A DNA stretch of 64,000 nt from an uncultured Bacteroides sp. (GTDB lineage: Bacteria > Bacteroidota > Bacteroidia > Bacteroidales > Bacteroidaceae), in contig CASELH010000003.1 of assembly GCA_949288715.1 (NCBI GenBank), positions 19,251 to 83,250 of the forward strand. The letters are read 5' to 3'. Positions 35,313 to 46,502 of this stretch are shown here, one piece after another (the stretch's first letter is position 1; each line of letters starts with the position of its first letter). The notes under the pieces were generated by a model that was given only the letters and a program-made list of their open reading frames with translations, made no database searches and was not told where the DNA came from. Both the position numbers and the translations under genes were made by a program.

Positions 35313-38195
35313 TTATAACTTCACCGTCTGCGCCTTGCCGTCGTACTTCACCACCGTACCCTTGGCCTTGAGGTCGAAGCCCTTGGGCTGGTCTTTGGTG
35401 ACTTTGACGATGTTGAAGGTGCGCTCCTTCAGCATGCCGGGGAATTCGCCTTGGCGTTCGCCCAAGGTCAGTGTACCTTCGGCCTCGTTGTAGGCCATGG
35501 GTATCATGGCATACTGGCCCTTCTCGTAGTTGTAGTTCACGCCCTCGTCTTCGTAGAGGGTGAAGGCACCGTCCTGCCCGGCATAGACGTAGAGGGTAAT
35601 CTCCTCAGCCGGTTTCTCGTCGCTCCACTGCATGTCGGGGCCGTAGGGGATGATGGCGCCCTCGCGCACATAGAGCGGAATGCGCTCGTAGGGAGCATCC
35701 ACCTCCAGCTCCTGGCCGCCGGCCACATACTTGCCGGTGTAGAAGTCATACCATCCGCATCCGGCGGGGAAGTACATCTGGCGCGTGCGGGCACCGTATT
35801 CGTAGACGGGAGCCACCATCAGCGCGGGGCCAAACATGTACTGGTCGCCGATGTTGTTCACCCGGGTGTCGGCGGTGAAGTCCATCACCAGCGGGCGCAT
35901 GATGGTGTAGTCCTGGAAGTACGTCATGCCTGCCATGGAGTAGATGTAGGGCATGAGGTTGTAGCGCAACTTGGTGTAGTACACCACGGAGTTGTAGCAC
36001 GGATGTCCCTGCGGGGCAATGTTCCATATCTCGCGGAAGGGGTACTGCCCGTGTGCACGGAACAGGGGGCAGAATGCGCCAAACTGGTACCAGCGCACAT
36101 TCAGCTCGCGCCACTCCTTGTAGTCGGCATTCTCACGGCCGGTGTTGTTGTAAAGCTGCTGGCCTGCCACGTAGCGATTCTCCACGCAGAAGCCACCGAT
36201 GTCCATGGTCCAATAGGGAATGCCGCTCACGGCAAAGTTCAATCCGGCGGATATCTGTGCTTTCATGTCTTCCCAGCGGGTAGCGATGTCGCCGCTCCAA
36301 GTAGCCGTGGAGTAGCGTTGCAATCCTGCGAAGCCCGAACGGGTGAGGAGGAACACGCGCTTGTCTGGGTCTACGCCGCGCTGGCCGTTGTAGATGGCGT
36401 CGGCATTCATCAGGGCATAGGCATTGAAGAACTTCTCAGAGGGGCCGAGGGCCGTGGGGCCGCACAGGTCTTTGCGGTATTGCAGGTCGGTGCAGTCGCG
36501 CACGTTCGGCTCGCTGGCATCCATCCACCAGGCATCGATACCCAGGGGATAATAGTGGTCTTGCATCTGCTTCCAGAACAGTTTGCGAGCCTCGGGCTCG
36601 TAGGCATCATAGAAGCCGTAAGTGTAGCCGGGGCCTACCCAGTCCTTCAAGCTGTCTTTCACGGACTGCATGTACATCCAGCCGTTGTCGGCAAACTCCT
36701 TGAAGTGCTCCGTGGTGGTGTAGAACTTGGGCCATACGGATATCATCAGTTTGGCATTCATCCGGTGAATCTCATCCACCATGCCCTTGGGGTCGGGGAA
36801 GCGTGCCTTGTCGAACTCATGGCACCCCCACGAATCCTGCGGCCAGTGCAGCCAGTCGATGACAATGTTGTCGATAGGAATCTGGCGCTTGCGGAATTCC
36901 TTCAGAGTAGAGAGCACTTCCTCCTGCGTGTTGTACTTCTCGCGGCTCTGCCAGTAGCCCATGGCCCACTTAGGCATCACCTGCGACTTGCCCGTCAGGG
37001 TGCGGTAGCCGCTTATCACGTCGTCCATGTCCTCGCCATATACAAAGTAGTAGTCAATCTCGTTCTGCAACTCACCCCACCACGACATCTTGGCGCGCTC
37101 TTCGTCCGACACGGGACTCAGCACACGCAGGCCGCAATAGGACACGCCGCCATCGGGCTCCCACTCTATCTTGACAGGCACACGCTTGCCACTCTCCAAG
37201 TTGACGGCAAACTTGTAGCTGTTGGGATTCCAGGCGGTGCGCCAGCGTTCGGGCACTACCAGTTTGCCATCTACATACACCTTGGTGTAGCCGGCATAGT
37301 AGAGGATGAAGTGGAACAGGCCGCTCTCGGCAGGCTCAATCTCGCCCTCATACGTCACGTGGGCGCCCATAAAGGGGAAGTCTTTCGGCAGGTTGACCAC
37401 ACGGCCCATGTCGCCGCGCACCAGGTGCTCGAAGTAGAGGGAGTCTTCGCGGCGCACCAGCGTCTCCTTGCCCGACTTGGCAGCGGGGACATACGTGCCG
37501 GTCAGCGCGCCTTCCTTGCCCTCCTTGTCATACAGCTTGAACACGTCGCCCAGCTGGGAGTAAGGACGCGCATCGCCAAAGCGGCACAGGGAGTAGCTGT
37601 CCCACAACACGCCGTAATTCTTGTTGGACACAATGAAAGGCACAGACACCTTAGTATTATATTGGAAGAGTTCCTCGTTCTTGCCTTTGTAGTTGAACTC
37701 GTCGGCCTGGTGCTGGCCCAAGCCGTAATAGCCTTCGTCGTCGCCTGCCGACTCAAAGACCTGGCGCACGCTGTAGCCCTGCGTGCCTTCCACCTCGCGG
37801 GGAGTAAAGGTGCGTCCGCCGGCCTCTTCTGCCAGAATCTGCTTTCCGGCCGCATCGGTAAAGCGCACCTGTCCGGTAGACTTGGACACCAGCACGCCTA
37901 CTTGTGCGGTCTTTACCACAACGTCGTCCCCCTGCTCGGCCACGGTAAAGGGCGTCTGCACCTGCGGGGGCACAATAATCAGACTTTTCTCCGTAGAGAA
38001 CTCTTTTTCCGGCGTAGCCGATACATGGATGAGCTTTTCGCCCATCACTTCCACGCGTACCTTACGCACATCGGTAGGTTGCTGCTGGCTCAATGTCACC
38101 ACAACACCTTTGTCGGTTTTCTGATAACCGCTCCCGGCACAAGCCGCAAGCGCCAATCCGACGAACAAACAAGCTGAAGTGTTTTTCAGATTCAT
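35313..38195 (-). CDS. GH31 alpha-xylosidase-like lipoprotein with PA14 insert
   Basis: 960 residues with a lipobox (LAAC, near residue 19). The N-terminal beta-sandwich is interrupted by a PA14-like domain at about 220-370 (GTYVPAAKSGKETLVRRED ... FHFILYYAGYTKVYVDGKLV). The TIM barrel carries the nucleophile Asp559 in WWMDASEPN and the acid/base Asp in SGDIATRW. A PA14 insert in GH31 is known from the Bacteroides ovatus xyloglucan alpha-xylosidase, and with the neighbouring genes this suggests the same role. GH31 also contains alpha-glucosidases. An HTCS-type site lies 120-140 bp upstream of the start. Confidence 0.92.
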   Translation of the reverse strand: MNLKNTSACLFVGLALAACAGSGYQKTDKGVVVTLSQQQPTDVRKVRVEVMGEKLIHVSATPEKEFSTEKSLIIVPPQVQTPFTVAEQGDDVVVKTAQVGVLVSKSTGQVRFTDAAGKQILAEEAGGRTFTPREVEGTQGYSVRQVFESAGDDEGYYGLGQHQADEFNYKGKNEELFQYNTKVSVPFIVSNKNYGVLWDSYSLCRFGDARPYSQLGDVFKLYDKEGKEGALTGTYVPAAKSGKETLVRREDSLYFEHLVRGDMGRVVNLPKDFPFMGAHVTYEGEIEPAESGLFHFILYYAGYTKVYVDGKLVVPERWRTAWNPNSYKFAVNLESGKRVPVKIEWEPDGGVSYCGLRVLSPVSDEERAKMSWWGELQNEIDYYFVYGEDMDDVISGYRTLTGKSQVMPKWAMGYWQSREKYNTQEEVLSTLKEFRKRQIPIDNIVIDWLHWPQDSWGCHEFDKARFPDPKGMVDEIHRMNAKLMISVWPKFYTTTEHFKEFADNGWMYMQSVKDSLKDWVGPGYTYGFYDAYEPEARKLFWKQMQDHYYPLGIDAWWMDASEPNVRDCTDLQYRKDLCGPTALGPSEKFFNAYALMNADAIYNGQRGVDPDKRVFLLTRSGFAGLQRYSTATWSGDIATRWEDMKAQISAGLNFAVSGIPYWTMDIGGFCVENRYVAGQQLYNNTGRENADYKEWRELNVRWYQFGAFCPLFRAHGQYPFREIWNIAPQGHPCYNSVVYYTKLRYNLMPYIYSMAGMTYFQDYTIMRPLVMDFTADTRVNNIGDQYMFGPALMVAPVYEYGARTRQMYFPAGCGWYDFYTGKYVAGGQELEVDAPYERIPLYVREGAIIPYGPDMQWSDEKPAEEITLYVYAGQDGAFTLYEDEGVNYNYEKGQYAMIPMAYNEAEGTLTLGERQGEFPGMLKERTFNIVKVTKDQPKGFDLKAKGTVVKYDGKAQTVKL

Positions 38196-38298
38196 ATTGC
38201 TTTAATTTTAGGAATGTTTCAACGGTGTAAAATTAAGAAATCTTTTCCAAAGAAAGCCCACACCAATGTTGATACAAGAGGGAACTTTTGATTTACCG

Positions 38299-38335
38299 AC
38301 GGATAAAATGTTGCGTCAAAGGGTATCCTTTGTCA
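38299..38335 (-). promoter_or_regulatory. Putative HTCS operator upstream of GH31
   Basis: AAAGGGTATCCTTTGTCA (38318-38335, plus-strand reading), preceded by GGATAAAATGTTGCG. Both parts recur, with the same order and spacing, upstream of the second susC (58617-58648). The element overlaps the last codons of the HTCS gene. Confidence 0.6.
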
Positions 38336-41300
38336 TTTGCCCTCCCTTTCCTGGTAGACAGAGGGCAAAACACCGAATTCGTCCTTGAAATACTTGCTGA
38401 AATACTTCGGATTGTTGAAGCCCAACTGGTAGGCTATTTCCGACACATTCTGCTGGCTTTCGCGCAGCAGCTGGGCCGCCCTTTTCAGGCGGATGACGCG
38501 GATAAACTCGATAGGCGTCTTGCCCGTAATCTGCAGCAGCTTCTTATACAGGTGCGCACGGCTCATGCCCAGTTCATGGCTCAGTTCCTCCACCGACAGG
38601 TCGCTGCGGGCGATGTTCTTCTCCACATACTTGATGGCCTCGCCTATCAGCTTTTCGTCCAGCGAGGTAATGACAATCTCGCTGGGCTCGGGGTCGATGT
38701 AGCCGTGGGGCTTGTGGCGGTTGCTCAGGTCGATGAGCTTGCGCATGCGCAGCACCAGGACTTCCATATTGAAAGGCTTGGTCACATAGTCGTCTGCCCC
38801 GATGGTCAGCCCTTCCACCTTGTTCTCCACCGACTGCTTGGCCGTGAGCAGCACGAAGGGAATATCGGCCGTCTTCTTATCCGCCTTAACCCTGCGGCAC
38901 AGCTCATTGCCGTCCATCACAGGCATCATCAGGTCGCTGACAATGAGGTCCGGCTTCACCTCGGCTATCATCTTCAGGGCCTCCTCGCCGTTCGTAGCCA
39001 CCTTAACCGTGAAGTACAGGCTCAGGCTGTCGGACATGAATGCCCGGAAGTCGCCGCTATCATCCACCACCAGCACCACGGGCTTCTTCACCGCCCCCTT
39101 GCTGTCTGCCTCGGCCGGTTGCGGCGGCACGTCGTCCGCCACAGCCGGTGCTTCGTCTGCGGCCGCTTCTGCCGGCAAGGTCGCAGCTGCCCCGGCTGCC
39201 GAGTGCCTTACGGGAATGTCCACCACGAACACAGACCCGCCGCCGGCATTGTCGAACACCTGCACGGTGCCCCCATGCAGGGTGACGTACTCGCGCACCA
39301 GGCTCAGCCCGATGCCGCTGCCGCCGGCCGTGTTGCCTCCGCCTTCTTGCCCGGCCTGGTAGAAGCGCTCAAAAACGTGCGGTTTGTCTTCGTCCTTAAT
39401 GCCAATGCCCGTATCGGCTATCTTTATCTCCAACGTGTCGGAGGCACCCTGCAGCACTTCCAGCGACACATCCACCCGGCCGCCTCCGGGGGTGAACTTA
39501 AAGGCGTTGGACAACAGGTTCATCACCACCTTGCCCACCTTGTCTTCGTCGAACGACATCTCCAGCGAGTCGACTGCCGAAAAGAAGTTCAGGCGCACGT
39601 CCTTTTTGTCGGACAGCATGAGGAAGGAGTTGCAGATGTTGTGCACATAGGGCACAATGTCCCCCTCCGACAGGTTGAGGTGGAGGCCCGCCATCTCGTT
39701 TTTGCGGAAATCGAGCAGCTGGTTCACCAGGTACAGCAGCCGCAGGGCATTGCGGTGCATCAGCTTCAGGCGGTCGGCCGCCTTTCCGTCCTTTGTTTCC
39801 TTTATCATGCTCTCCAGCGGGGAGATAATCAGGGTGAGCGGTGTGCGCAGCTCGTGACTGACGTTGGTAAAGAAGCGGAACTTCATCTGGTTCAGTTCTT
39901 CCGTCCGCCTAGCCTCTTCCTCCATGTGGCGGATGCGCCACTTGTTGCGCTCGCGCCGTTTCACCACCACGAGTCCGCAGAACAGCGTCCCCGCAATGAG
40001 CACCGCATAGCAGGCATAGGCCCAGGGCGTCAGCCAGAAGGGAGGCTTGATTACAATCTTCAGCCGCGCCTCCTCGGTGCCGGCATAGCCGTCGCTGTTT
40101 ACGGCCTTTATCCGCAGCACGTAGGTGCCCGGCGCCAGGTTGGTGTAGGTCAGCTGCCTTATGTCGGGCAAACTGGTCAGCCAGTCTTCGTCAAAGCCCT
40201 CCAGCTTGTAGGCATAGCTGGTCTTTTCGGGCAGCACGTAGTTGTCCGACGCAAACGACACGGTGAAGACATTCTGCTTATAGTCGAGCACCAGCTCCTC
40301 CGTCTCGTTCAGTGCCTTGCCGAGCACAATGCGGCCGCTATACTCCTTGCCCACGCCAACTTCTTCATTGAACAGGCGCAGGCCGCAGAACATGACCTTA
40401 GGTAGGGCAAGGTTGTACTTTATGTCGTCCGGGCGGAAGCTGTTCACGCCATACATGCCGCCCACCAGAATTTCCCCACTGGCCAGACGCTTCATGGAGC
40501 GCTGGTTGAAGTCGCTGCTCTGCAAGCCGTCCTTGTCCGTGTACGAACGGCAATGGAAAGCCAGGCCACCGTCCCCGGCATTCGCCGTCAGCACCACATT
40601 GACCAGCTCTCCGCCCACCGTCACCCAGATGCCTTGCCCGGCATCTTCCACAATGCCCAGCACAAACGGCTTGGAGTAGTCGGGATTCAGCGGCACATCG
40701 TATGCACGGTCCAGGCGCGGGTCGTACACCTTCAGCCCCTCGCGCGTAGCGACCCACAGGTAGCCGCGGCTGTCTTCGCACACCTGGATGATGTTCAGGC
40801 TGGCAAAGCACTTTTCGCCGGTGACGCCTATAGTGAAATCGGTTATCTCATGGGTGGTCATGTCCATGACGGACATGCCGTAGGAGGTGCCTATCAGCAG
40901 CCGGTTGTCCGCGGTCAGGCACATCGACATCACGTGGTCCGACAGCAGGCCCGAGTTGCCCGTGGTATAGGTGGTGAACACACCCGTCTCCGGGTTCAGG
41001 CATTGCAGGCCTCCGCCCAATGTGCCTATCCAGAGGTTGCCGTCGCGGTCTTCCACCAGCGACCACACGTTGTCGCTGGCCAGCGCATGGGGCTTGCCCG
41101 CCTCGTGGCGGTAGTGGGTGAAGCGGGTGCCGTCGTAGCAGTCCAGCCCTCCCCAGTAGGTGCCAATCCATAGCCGGTGCTTGCTGTCGCGCAGCAGGCT
41201 CACAATCACGTCGGCCGAGACGGAACGGCTGCCTTGTCCGGCCGTAAACGTCTGCCGCCGGCCCGTGCGCATGTCCCAGCGCATCAGGCCCGCACCGTTC

Positions 41301-42391
41301 GTGCCCAGCCACAGCGCGCCGTCGCTGCCCTCTTCTATACAGTTCACGTCGCCCACATCGTGCATGCCAAACTTGAAGATGCTTTCGTTGTAGTAAGACA
41401 CGCCCTTCTTGTACAGCCCCACCCACATGGTGCCGGCTTCGTCTTCGTAGAGCGCGGTCACGGTGTTGTTGGGCAAGGAGCGCGAGTTGTCCGGGTCGTT
41501 TTTCAACACTTGCCGGGTCGTGCCGTCTTCCACGATGCTGATGCCGTTCTGGTCGTGCCCTATCCAGATGCGCCCGTACTTGTCCTGCGCCACTGCCCGC
41601 ACCACGTCGAAGTGGCCCTGGCGCGGCGCCCGCATCAGCCATTGGTTGGTGGCCGGGCGATACACCCACGTGCCCGCCACGCTGTAAATCCAGATGCGCC
41701 CTTCGCGGTCGGCAAAGAGGTCGTAAGCTTCCTGCAGATTCTCGCCCACGTCGCGGGCGATGCCGTCCGTTGTCCACCGCACATTCAGGTTCTGCTTGTC
41801 CACACAGGTCAGCACGCCGTTCCGGTAGGCCAGCACTATCCCGTCCTCGCACTCGGCCATGTTTGCGATGTCCGCCTCGCCGGAGCGGCCGGCAGGCACG
41901 GGCGCAATGACGGGCTCTTGCTCCCCGTCGCGGTAGCGGTAGAGCCCCTGCCCGGCCACGTAGGCCCAATAGGTCATCTCGCTGTCTATGAAGATGCGTG
42001 ACAAGGTGCCCGAGATGCCCGCCTTCCACAGCCTGCCCTCGAGGTCGTTGTCGAAGCTGTCCGTGGCGGGGCAGTAGATGCTGTAGCCCGAGCCGGTACG
42101 TATCCACAGCTGCCCGTCGCGGTCTTCCTGTATTCCCTCCACGTAGTTGTCGGGCAGGGAGTTCGGGTTTCCGCTCTGGTTGCGGTAGACTTTCACCTCG
42201 TAGCCGTCATAGCGGTTCAGTCCCGATGCCGTGCCAAACCACATGAAGCCTTTCGCGTCCCGGTGGATGGCCGTAACCTGGTTGTTGGACAGTCCGTCTT
42301 TCGCCTCCAGGTGTTTGAACATATAGTCTTGGGCCAGGGCCGGAAGCCCCATGGCGAGCAACAGTAAGAGGAGCCAATAATGCATTTTCAT
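38333..42391 (-). CDS. Hybrid two-component system regulator (HTCS)
   Basis: 1352 residues combining sensor, kinase and transcription factor. After a signal peptide (to about 20) comes a two-bladed periplasmic propeller sensor made of repeats such as GLSNNQVTAIHRDAKGFMWFGTASGLNRYDG, then a Y_Y_Y domain (about 690-760) and one membrane segment (near 775-790). The kinase has His in FFTNVSHELRTPLTLI, with HATPase boxes NAFKFTPGGGRV and GSGIGLSLV. The receiver has Asp in LIVSDLMMPVMDG, and a C-terminal AraC HTH ends in ISEIAYQLGFNNPKYFSKYFKDEFG. Such proteins bind an oligosaccharide and activate their own utilisation locus. It sits between GH31 and GH5, so xyloglucan oligosaccharide is the likely ligand. 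Confidence 0.95.
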   Translation of the reverse strand: MKMHYWLLLLLLAMGLPALAQDYMFKHLEAKDGLSNNQVTAIHRDAKGFMWFGTASGLNRYDGYEVKVYRNQSGNPNSLPDNYVEGIQEDRDGQLWIRTGSGYSIYCPATDSFDNDLEGRLWKAGISGTLSRIFIDSEMTYWAYVAGQGLYRYRDGEQEPVIAPVPAGRSGEADIANMAECEDGIVLAYRNGVLTCVDKQNLNVRWTTDGIARDVGENLQEAYDLFADREGRIWIYSVAGTWVYRPATNQWLMRAPRQGHFDVVRAVAQDKYGRIWIGHDQNGISIVEDGTTRQVLKNDPDNSRSLPNNTVTALYEDEAGTMWVGLYKKGVSYYNESIFKFGMHDVGDVNCIEEGSDGALWLGTNGAGLMRWDMRTGRRQTFTAGQGSRSVSADVIVSLLRDSKHRLWIGTYWGGLDCYDGTRFTHYRHEAGKPHALASDNVWSLVEDRDGNLWIGTLGGGLQCLNPETGVFTTYTTGNSGLLSDHVMSMCLTADNRLLIGTSYGMSVMDMTTHEITDFTIGVTGEKCFASLNIIQVCEDSRGYLWVATREGLKVYDPRLDRAYDVPLNPDYSKPFVLGIVEDAGQGIWVTVGGELVNVVLTANAGDGGLAFHCRSYTDKDGLQSSDFNQRSMKRLASGEILVGGMYGVNSFRPDDIKYNLALPKVMFCGLRLFNEEVGVGKEYSGRIVLGKALNETEELVLDYKQNVFTVSFASDNYVLPEKTSYAYKLEGFDEDWLTSLPDIRQLTYTNLAPGTYVLRIKAVNSDGYAGTEEARLKIVIKPPFWLTPWAYACYAVLIAGTLFCGLVVVKRRERNKWRIRHMEEEARRTEELNQMKFRFFTNVSHELRTPLTLIISPLESMIKETKDGKAADRLKLMHRNALRLLYLVNQLLDFRKNEMAGLHLNLSEGDIVPYVHNICNSFLMLSDKKDVRLNFFSAVDSLEMSFDEDKVGKVVMNLLSNAFKFTPGGGRVDVSLEVLQGASDTLEIKIADTGIGIKDEDKPHVFERFYQAGQEGGGNTAGGSGIGLSLVREYVTLHGGTVQVFDNAGGGSVFVVDIPVRHSAAGAAATLPAEAAADEAPAVADDVPPQPAEADSKGAVKKPVVLVVDDSGDFRAFMSDSLSLYFTVKVATNGEEALKMIAEVKPDLIVSDLMMPVMDGNELCRRVKADKKTADIPFVLLTAKQSVENKVEGLTIGADDYVTKPFNMEVLVLRMRKLIDLSNRHKPHGYIDPEPSEIVITSLDEKLIGEAIKYVEKNIARSDLSVEELSHELGMSRAHLYKKLLQITGKTPIEFIRVIRLKRAAQLLRESQQNVSEIAYQLGFNNPKYFSKYFKDEFGVLPSVYQEREGK

Positions 42392-42483
42392 GTTATTTCA
42401 AGGGTTAAGGGTGCGCAAATCCATTGCAAATGAAAGAAAAAGCGGAGAGAAATGCAAGCCCCGCCCCACTTTTAATACGCAAA

Positions 42484-42511
42484 CGGGGCGCATCCTCACG
42501 AACACGCCCCG
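42484..42511. terminator. GC-rich stem-loop upstream of the HTCS gene
   Basis: CGGGGCG (42484-42490) pairs with CGCCCCG (42505-42511). It lies in the 313-bp gap between the HTCS start and the GH5 stop. A second C-rich tract nearby (from about 42455) could compete for pairing. It is a possible terminator or attenuator for the GH5 transcript. Confidence 0.35.
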
Positions 42512-42618
42512 CTCTATTAACAAAAAACCGTATTACAATCTTTATCCTTGAAACCTATCAAAAACATGTTGTCTCTATCTTGTTTAACCCTAATTTTCAG
42601 GATAATACTTTCTCTCTT

Positions 42619-42680
42619 GGTAGCGTTGGAACGCTGGCCCGGTGGCGTAGGAACGCTACCGGGCTGGGGTTGAAACGCTG
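42619..42680. repeat. 22-bp-period array of AACGCT motifs
   Basis: AACGCT occurs at 42630, 42652 and 42674, exactly 22 bp apart. The units are GGAACGCTGGC, GGAACGCTACC and GAAACGCTGCC, with 11-bp spacers between them. GGTAGCGTT (42619-42627) and AACGCTACC (42652-42660) also form a perfect 9-bp inverted repeat. It starts 25 bp past the GH5 stop. Confidence 0.7.
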
Positions 42681-42704
42681 CCACGGGCGCCTTTCTACCG
42701 CCGG

Positions 42705-44438
42705 TCAGAAGGGATAGGTGCCTTCGGCGGCGCCTTGCATCAAGCCATCGTAGGCATATCGTTCGGACACTGCGCCGGTATACCGGTCTATCATCACGAA
42801 AGTCCCACCATCCCAAAAGAAGGGTACTATGCCGTGATTCTTTGCTTCACGGGTAACAACCTCCGTAAATGACTGCCGCGACAAATCGTGAGCCTGCTGA
42901 TTCTCACCTATTGTACGCACCATGGCACCATATTCGCCCAAGATAATAGGAATGTTATCATGCACATAGCGAGCCTCCAGTTTCTCGAAAGCAGCAATCA
43001 CATCATCAGCGCCATAGCCAGAGTTACGGTCAGAGCCTTCTACTTCATACTCTCCCCAGAAGTAGGCCATCCGCCCCCAATCGGCATCTGCCTCCAAGCC
43101 ACAGAATGTCCACGGAGTATAATAGTGCACTTCCAACATCAGGCGACCGGTAACCACATCCGTCGGCATTTCTCCAAACAGATTGAGTGTCTTATCAATA
43201 TCCGTACTTGGTCCTTGCACAATCAGGCAGCGAGTGGCATTGTTCCCGCCCGTGGCACGCACAGCGTCGATAAATGTCTGTTCATACGATTTCAATACGG
43301 CCATTTGTTCAGCATTCTCCACATTCGGTTCGTTGCAGCCGGCAAACAGCAAGTATTCGTCGTAAACATTCAGTTTGCTCGCAATCTGCGTCCACAAAGC
43401 ATGCTGCTTGGCATTGTTGGCTTCCTGTGCTTCCGGAGTACAATTTTCTTCCAGCCAGCCACCGTCCCAGTGGATGTTGACGATGGCATACATGTCGTTG
43501 GCGCGGCAGTAGCCCACCACCTCGCTCACGCGGTCCAGCCAGGCGGGGTCTATTTCGTTCGTTTCCTGGTTGATGATGTGGGAGTCCCATGCGCAAGGAA
43601 TGCGCACGGCGTTGAATCCGGCAGCCTTCAGTCCGTCTATGTACTCCTTGCTGACGCGCGGGTTGCCCCAGCCCGTCTCGCTTCCGGGCACTTCCATGGT
43701 GTTACCTATGTTGATGCCGGCATACATCTGCTTGGCCAGCGTCTTGGCATCGCTGTTCATGCCTACCCAATTATATGTACGACTCGGCCTCTGTACTACA
43801 TCCACTGTTTCTACCAACGTGCCCAACGTAAAAGTAATGCGCCCTATGCGGTCGGTAGCAGAATAAGATTCGTTTTTGTCTACAATAAAAGTATAAGTAC
43901 GCCCGGCCATGTCAGCCTTTGTCTGCACGCGAGTAATCCAATCGACACCGCAAGTCACCTCCGGGTCGCCGTTGGTAGTCAGCGATATTTCCACGGTGCC
44001 ACCTTCGGCTGTCATCGGTTCAGGTGCTTCCACCACCACACCATCGGCAGCCATCTGTGTCACATTGACCTGTTGTGACTCGCTGCCCGCTGTCAGCGTA
44101 ATCACGGCAGTACGGTCGTTTGTATCCGTGTTCTCCTGCACGGTCAGCGTCACGGTCACCGCCTTCAATGCTTCCGACGGGTTGCTGGCCTGCGCCGTGC
44201 ACCACGTTTCCGAACTGCTGACCTGTACCGCCTCCAACGACTGCACGGCAAACGTCGTCGTTCCGCCCGAACGGGCCACCGTGATGCCCTCGGTCAAGAG
44301 TTCCTGGGAAACCGTCAGTCCGGTCACCCCGCTGTTGTATCCTTCTTCATCGTCCGAACAAGCCGTCAGCGAACCTGCGGCCACCAGCGACACAAAAGCC
44401 GCTACGGCATAAAGCCGTTTCCATAGAAAGTTTTTCAT
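42705..44438 (-). CDS. GH5 (GH5_4-like) endo-glucanase/xyloglucanase lipoprotein with two BACON domains
   Basis: 577 residues from the ATG at 44438. Lipobox LTAC (Cys27). Two BACON domains (about 40-128, ending TLTAGSESQQVNVTQ, and about 130-217, ending TFTLGTLVETVDVVQ) are followed by a GH5 barrel (about 225-575). The barrel has NAVRIPCAWDSH, NIHWDGGW, acid/base Glu370 in GCNEPN and nucleophile Glu502 in ILGEYGA. BACON-GH5 is the arrangement of the Bacteroides ovatus surface xyloglucanase. It would cut the xyloglucan backbone at the cell surface. It is divergent from GH43. The longer frame to 44504 adds residues ahead of the signal peptide and is rejected. Confidence 0.92.
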   Translation of the reverse strand: MKNFLWKRLYAVAAFVSLVAAGSLTACSDDEEGYNSGVTGLTVSQELLTEGITVARSGGTTTFAVQSLEAVQVSSSETWCTAQASNPSEALKAVTVTLTVQENTDTNDRTAVITLTAGSESQQVNVTQMAADGVVVEAPEPMTAEGGTVEISLTTNGDPEVTCGVDWITRVQTKADMAGRTYTFIVDKNESYSATDRIGRITFTLGTLVETVDVVQRPSRTYNWVGMNSDAKTLAKQMYAGINIGNTMEVPGSETGWGNPRVSKEYIDGLKAAGFNAVRIPCAWDSHIINQETNEIDPAWLDRVSEVVGYCRANDMYAIVNIHWDGGWLEENCTPEAQEANNAKQHALWTQIASKLNVYDEYLLFAGCNEPNVENAEQMAVLKSYEQTFIDAVRATGGNNATRCLIVQGPSTDIDKTLNLFGEMPTDVVTGRLMLEVHYYTPWTFCGLEADADWGRMAYFWGEYEVEGSDRNSGYGADDVIAAFEKLEARYVHDNIPIILGEYGAMVRTIGENQQAHDLSRQSFTEVVTREAKNHGIVPFFWDGGTFVMIDRYTGAVSERYAYDGLMQGAAEGTYPF

Positions 44439-44477
44439 GATGTCTTTCCTCTTTAAATAATTAATACTTGGTTGATG

Positions 44478-44485
44478 CAAATGTA
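44478..44485 (-). promoter_or_regulatory. -7 element of the GH5 gene
   Basis: TACATTTG on the minus strand, 40 nt before the ATG at 44438 and 40 bp from the putative HTCS site at 44525. Confidence 0.5.
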
Positions 44486-44524
44486 GCTCAATTATTCCTC
44501 TCAAGCCGCGTCATTTGTCTACTG

Positions 44525-44542
44525 GAAGGGTATGATTTGTCA
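44525..44542 (-). promoter_or_regulatory. Putative HTCS operator in the GH5/GH43 divergent region
   Basis: GAAGGGTATGATTTGTCA (plus-strand reading) matches the elements at 38318 and 58631 in 13-14 of 18 positions. It lies about 40 bp upstream of the GH5 -7 box and 124 bp before the GH43 start, so it could serve both genes. Confidence 0.55.
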
Positions 44543-44551
44543 ACGGCATAG

Positions 44552-46243
<1,692 letters not shown>

Positions 46244-46270
46244 AAGGGGGGGGTAGCTGTGTGTTTACGA

Positions 46271-46450
46271 TGGCACGCAGATGACGCAGATAGGGCAGAT
46301 GAACGCAGATTTTTAATAACTGCGTCATGTATCTGTCATTCTGAACGCAGTGAAGAATCTCCTATTATGTGAGAGATGCTTCACTTACGTTCAGCATGAC
46401 AAATGAAAAAATCTGCGTTCATCTGCCCTATCTGCGTCATCTGCGTGCCA
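46271..46450. repeat. 180-bp nested inverted-repeat element
   Basis: A perfect 44-bp inverted repeat (46271-46314 with 46407-46450; it begins TGGCACGCAGATGACGCAG) encloses a second, imperfect one. In that, TGTCATTCTGAACG near 46335 pairs with the complementary run ending at 46400, and GTGAAG and ATCTC blocks are on both sides. It lies between the converging GH43 and lipoprotein genes. It may be a bidirectional terminator or a non-autonomous mobile repeat. Confidence 0.85.
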
Positions 46451-46502
46451 ACAAATGCACAGCGCAGCCCGATAAATTATCATTTTCCCCGGTCCGTTTC
46501 CT

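Noticed and set aside
35451-38177. A 908-codon open frame on the plus strand, opposite the GH31 gene
   Set aside because: It is an antisense shadow of the high-GC GH31 gene. It shows no family motifs, and its composition (many His, Val, Gln, Ala) is that of a reverse-complement frame.
42517-42816. A 99-codon minus-strand frame across the GH5 end
   Set aside because: It is out of frame with GH5 and partly reads the AACGCT repeat array, with no supporting features.
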